From the NCBI RefSeq assembly GCF_001767395.1, contig NZ_CP017014.1, positions 4,380,449-4,444,448 of the forward strand: DNA of 64,000 nt, given 5' to 3'. The DNA comes from Rhodococcus sp. WMMA185. Its GTDB lineage: Bacteria > Actinomycetota > Actinomycetes > Mycobacteriales > Mycobacteriaceae. Positions 62,821 through 64,000 of the stretch are shown one piece after another. Each line of letters begins with the position of its first letter. Positions within the stretch are counted from its first letter, which is position 1. The notes under the pieces were generated by a model. That model did no database searches and was not told where the DNA came from. It saw nothing but the letters and a program-made list of their open reading frames with translations. Made by a program: the position numbers and the translations under genes.

Positions 62821-64000
62821 GTGGAAACCGTTCATGGGAGACATGCCAAGATTCGTCAAAAAAATTGTTGACATGATTCTTGGTCGGAGTCACACTCGAT
62901 GCGGTCCTCAGTCGTCTGTCCGGGTACACAGCAGGAGAAGGGGACAGGAAGATGCCAAGAAGCAGGTGCCGGTCGGCACGAGTACTTCCTTGGCATGACG
63001 AGTATGTCCGCCCCTAGCGCAGGTCTGTAAGGACAGTTGATGAATCGAGTCCATTCCTCACCAGTCGTGGCAGGAGTAATTCACTCCGCACCGGCACCTT
63101 CTCTGCAGGGGTCTTGTGCTTCCTACATGTGGCATGGGCCGATGTCGACGCTCTCCCCGGGTTGACAGCTTGCGGGTTTTCTTCGACTGAGAGGTCCCGC
63201 TAGTCCGGTCCAGCCGGCTCTGGAGCGGGCCGGCGAATGATTCGCGTCGTTTGACAGCGCGGTCGACGGGTGCTGAGCACGGGTGCGTGTGCCCGTCTCG
63301 TGGAAGTAGCACACAGTCCAGCGCCTGTGCTGCTAGACGCCCTTTGAAAGTTGGCAACGGTCGCTCAGGGTCTCGAGAACGAACGCCGAACTCTTGTCGC
63401 TTCGCAGGTCCATCGTCGGTGGGCAGCCGGGGAGTGCGCATGCCTCGATGGCTCGCGAGAAGCCGAGTTGCGATTTGGTGGGCAATGGTGGGATCAAATC
63501 AAAAGCCAATGCCTGCAACGTATTAATGTATCTACGGCGATTACGGAACCGAGGCGCATTCGCTCGCGATCTGTTCGCCGGTTCTTCCCAACGCGGTGGT
63601 TCGTCGCGTTCGCTGTAGCTGCCCGCACAGTGGCCTATGCACGCCTCTTTCATCCCGGCATCTTGTTCATCGAGTTGCCCGACCTCACTCGGCAGGTAGT
63701 GAGGCTCTAGTTTTCATCCTGACTCGTCAATGGGGACAGGATAGTTCGGATCAACGACGCCGAACTGATAGTGCGGCCGCCACTCTCACCGACTGGTCTC
63801 ATGTCGCTTGCTCTTCCTCCTCGTCGCACGAACTGATTCTAGAGTTCGAGTTCGAACTCGCGTTCACCTTTGGCGCTGAACATGATTCGCTATGTTCTCG
63901 CACGTCATCGGCAGATTTGCGAATAGTGCTTGGCGTTTCAACTACTGTGAGTTGCGGAATTTATTGCGGCGGTTGACAAGTGGGATACGTCCAAATACTG
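62821..64000. other. gene-free tail of the window
   Basis: I see no credible gene in these 1,180 bases. Open frames on both strands are short, lack ribosome binding sites and show no known motif. An imperfect inverted repeat with CCAAGA/TCTTGG ends and an A-run centre lies at 62846-62883. Base composition is more mixed than in the coding regions, as expected for decayed mobile DNA. Confidence 0.5.

Noticed and set aside
63058..63976. Open frames of 90-130 codons in the right-hand tail
   Set aside because: Composition is Arg/Ser/Pro-rich as in random high-GC frames, starts are unsupported, and several frames overlap each other.

Overview
This is high-GC actinobacterial DNA and most likely comes from a Rhodococcus or a close mycolic-acid relative. 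The signs are many GTG and TTG starts, apparent leaderless promoters, ten genes for flavin- or F420-linked oxidoreductases (nine LLM-class and one split-barrel), an NDMA-dependent alcohol dehydrogenase, an ANTAR protein, a SigD/ShbA-type sigma factor, and a DUF4185 protein of a family linked to mycobacterial D-arabinan cleavage. The genus is inferred from gene content; there is no rRNA or tRNA gene in the window to confirm it.

Layout. 1-5 kb: an aminoglycoside-phosphotransferase-like kinase (cut by the left edge) coupled to an acyl-CoA dehydrogenase, diverging from a tetR across a 21-bp palindrome, followed by two unrecognised genes. 5.3-10 kb: a compact minus-strand operon phnD-phnC-phnE-lysR-phnA for uptake and hydrolysis of phosphonoacetate. 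10-18 kb: an M13 metallopeptidase lipoprotein, a TY-Chap-type chaperone with an EF-hand-like loop, a macro-domain protein, a HAD hydrolase, an ANTAR protein, an NDMA-dependent alcohol dehydrogenase and a LuxA-like monooxygenase. 18-26.3 kb: seven paralogous F420-dependent oxidoreductase genes, each exactly 984 bp, all on the minus strand. Six carry the same -10-like hexamer exactly 7 nt before the start codon. A winged-helix regulator and a divergent CBS/BON protein sit between the fourth and fifth copies.

26.4-32.3 kb: an NTF2-like/SDR pair, a Tat-exported phospholipase C, an amino acid permease and a PQQ-type sugar dehydrogenase lipoprotein. 33-43 kb: a tellurium-resistance-type (Ter) stress locus with a TerC-like membrane protein, TerD, a four-gene translationally coupled operon (CitE-like aldolase, phosphoribosyltransferase, StiP-type protein, HAD phosphatase) and a two-domain TerD protein. 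A second aldolase copy upstream is followed by a 13-codon remnant of the phosphoribosyltransferase gene fused to a truncated ridA, so the cluster was once duplicated and partly deleted. 43-46.5 kb: a methyltransferase, an ImmA/IrrE peptidase, a MAB_1171c-type membrane protein, a PAP2-like membrane protein and an XRE regulator.

46.8-50.3 kb: two divergent secreted proteins with unrelated N-termini and an almost identical two-repeat C-terminal module. 50.4-60.6 kb: small metabolic and envelope genes (LLM oxidoreductase, GYD, DUF72, SnoaL-like, YdcF/SanA, VIT1 with a ferritin-like domain, DUF4185), a flavoprotein dehydrogenase with its tetR, and a sigma factor. 60.7-64 kb: an AAA+ ATPase gene with a +1 frameshift, a decayed IS3-family remnant and about 1.3 kb without a credible gene.

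The strongest candidates for little-described biology are the seven-copy leaderless F420 oxidoreductase array, the Ter-linked aldolase/phosphoribosyltransferase/StiP/HAD pathway with its duplication scar, and the pair of secreted proteins sharing a C-terminal module.
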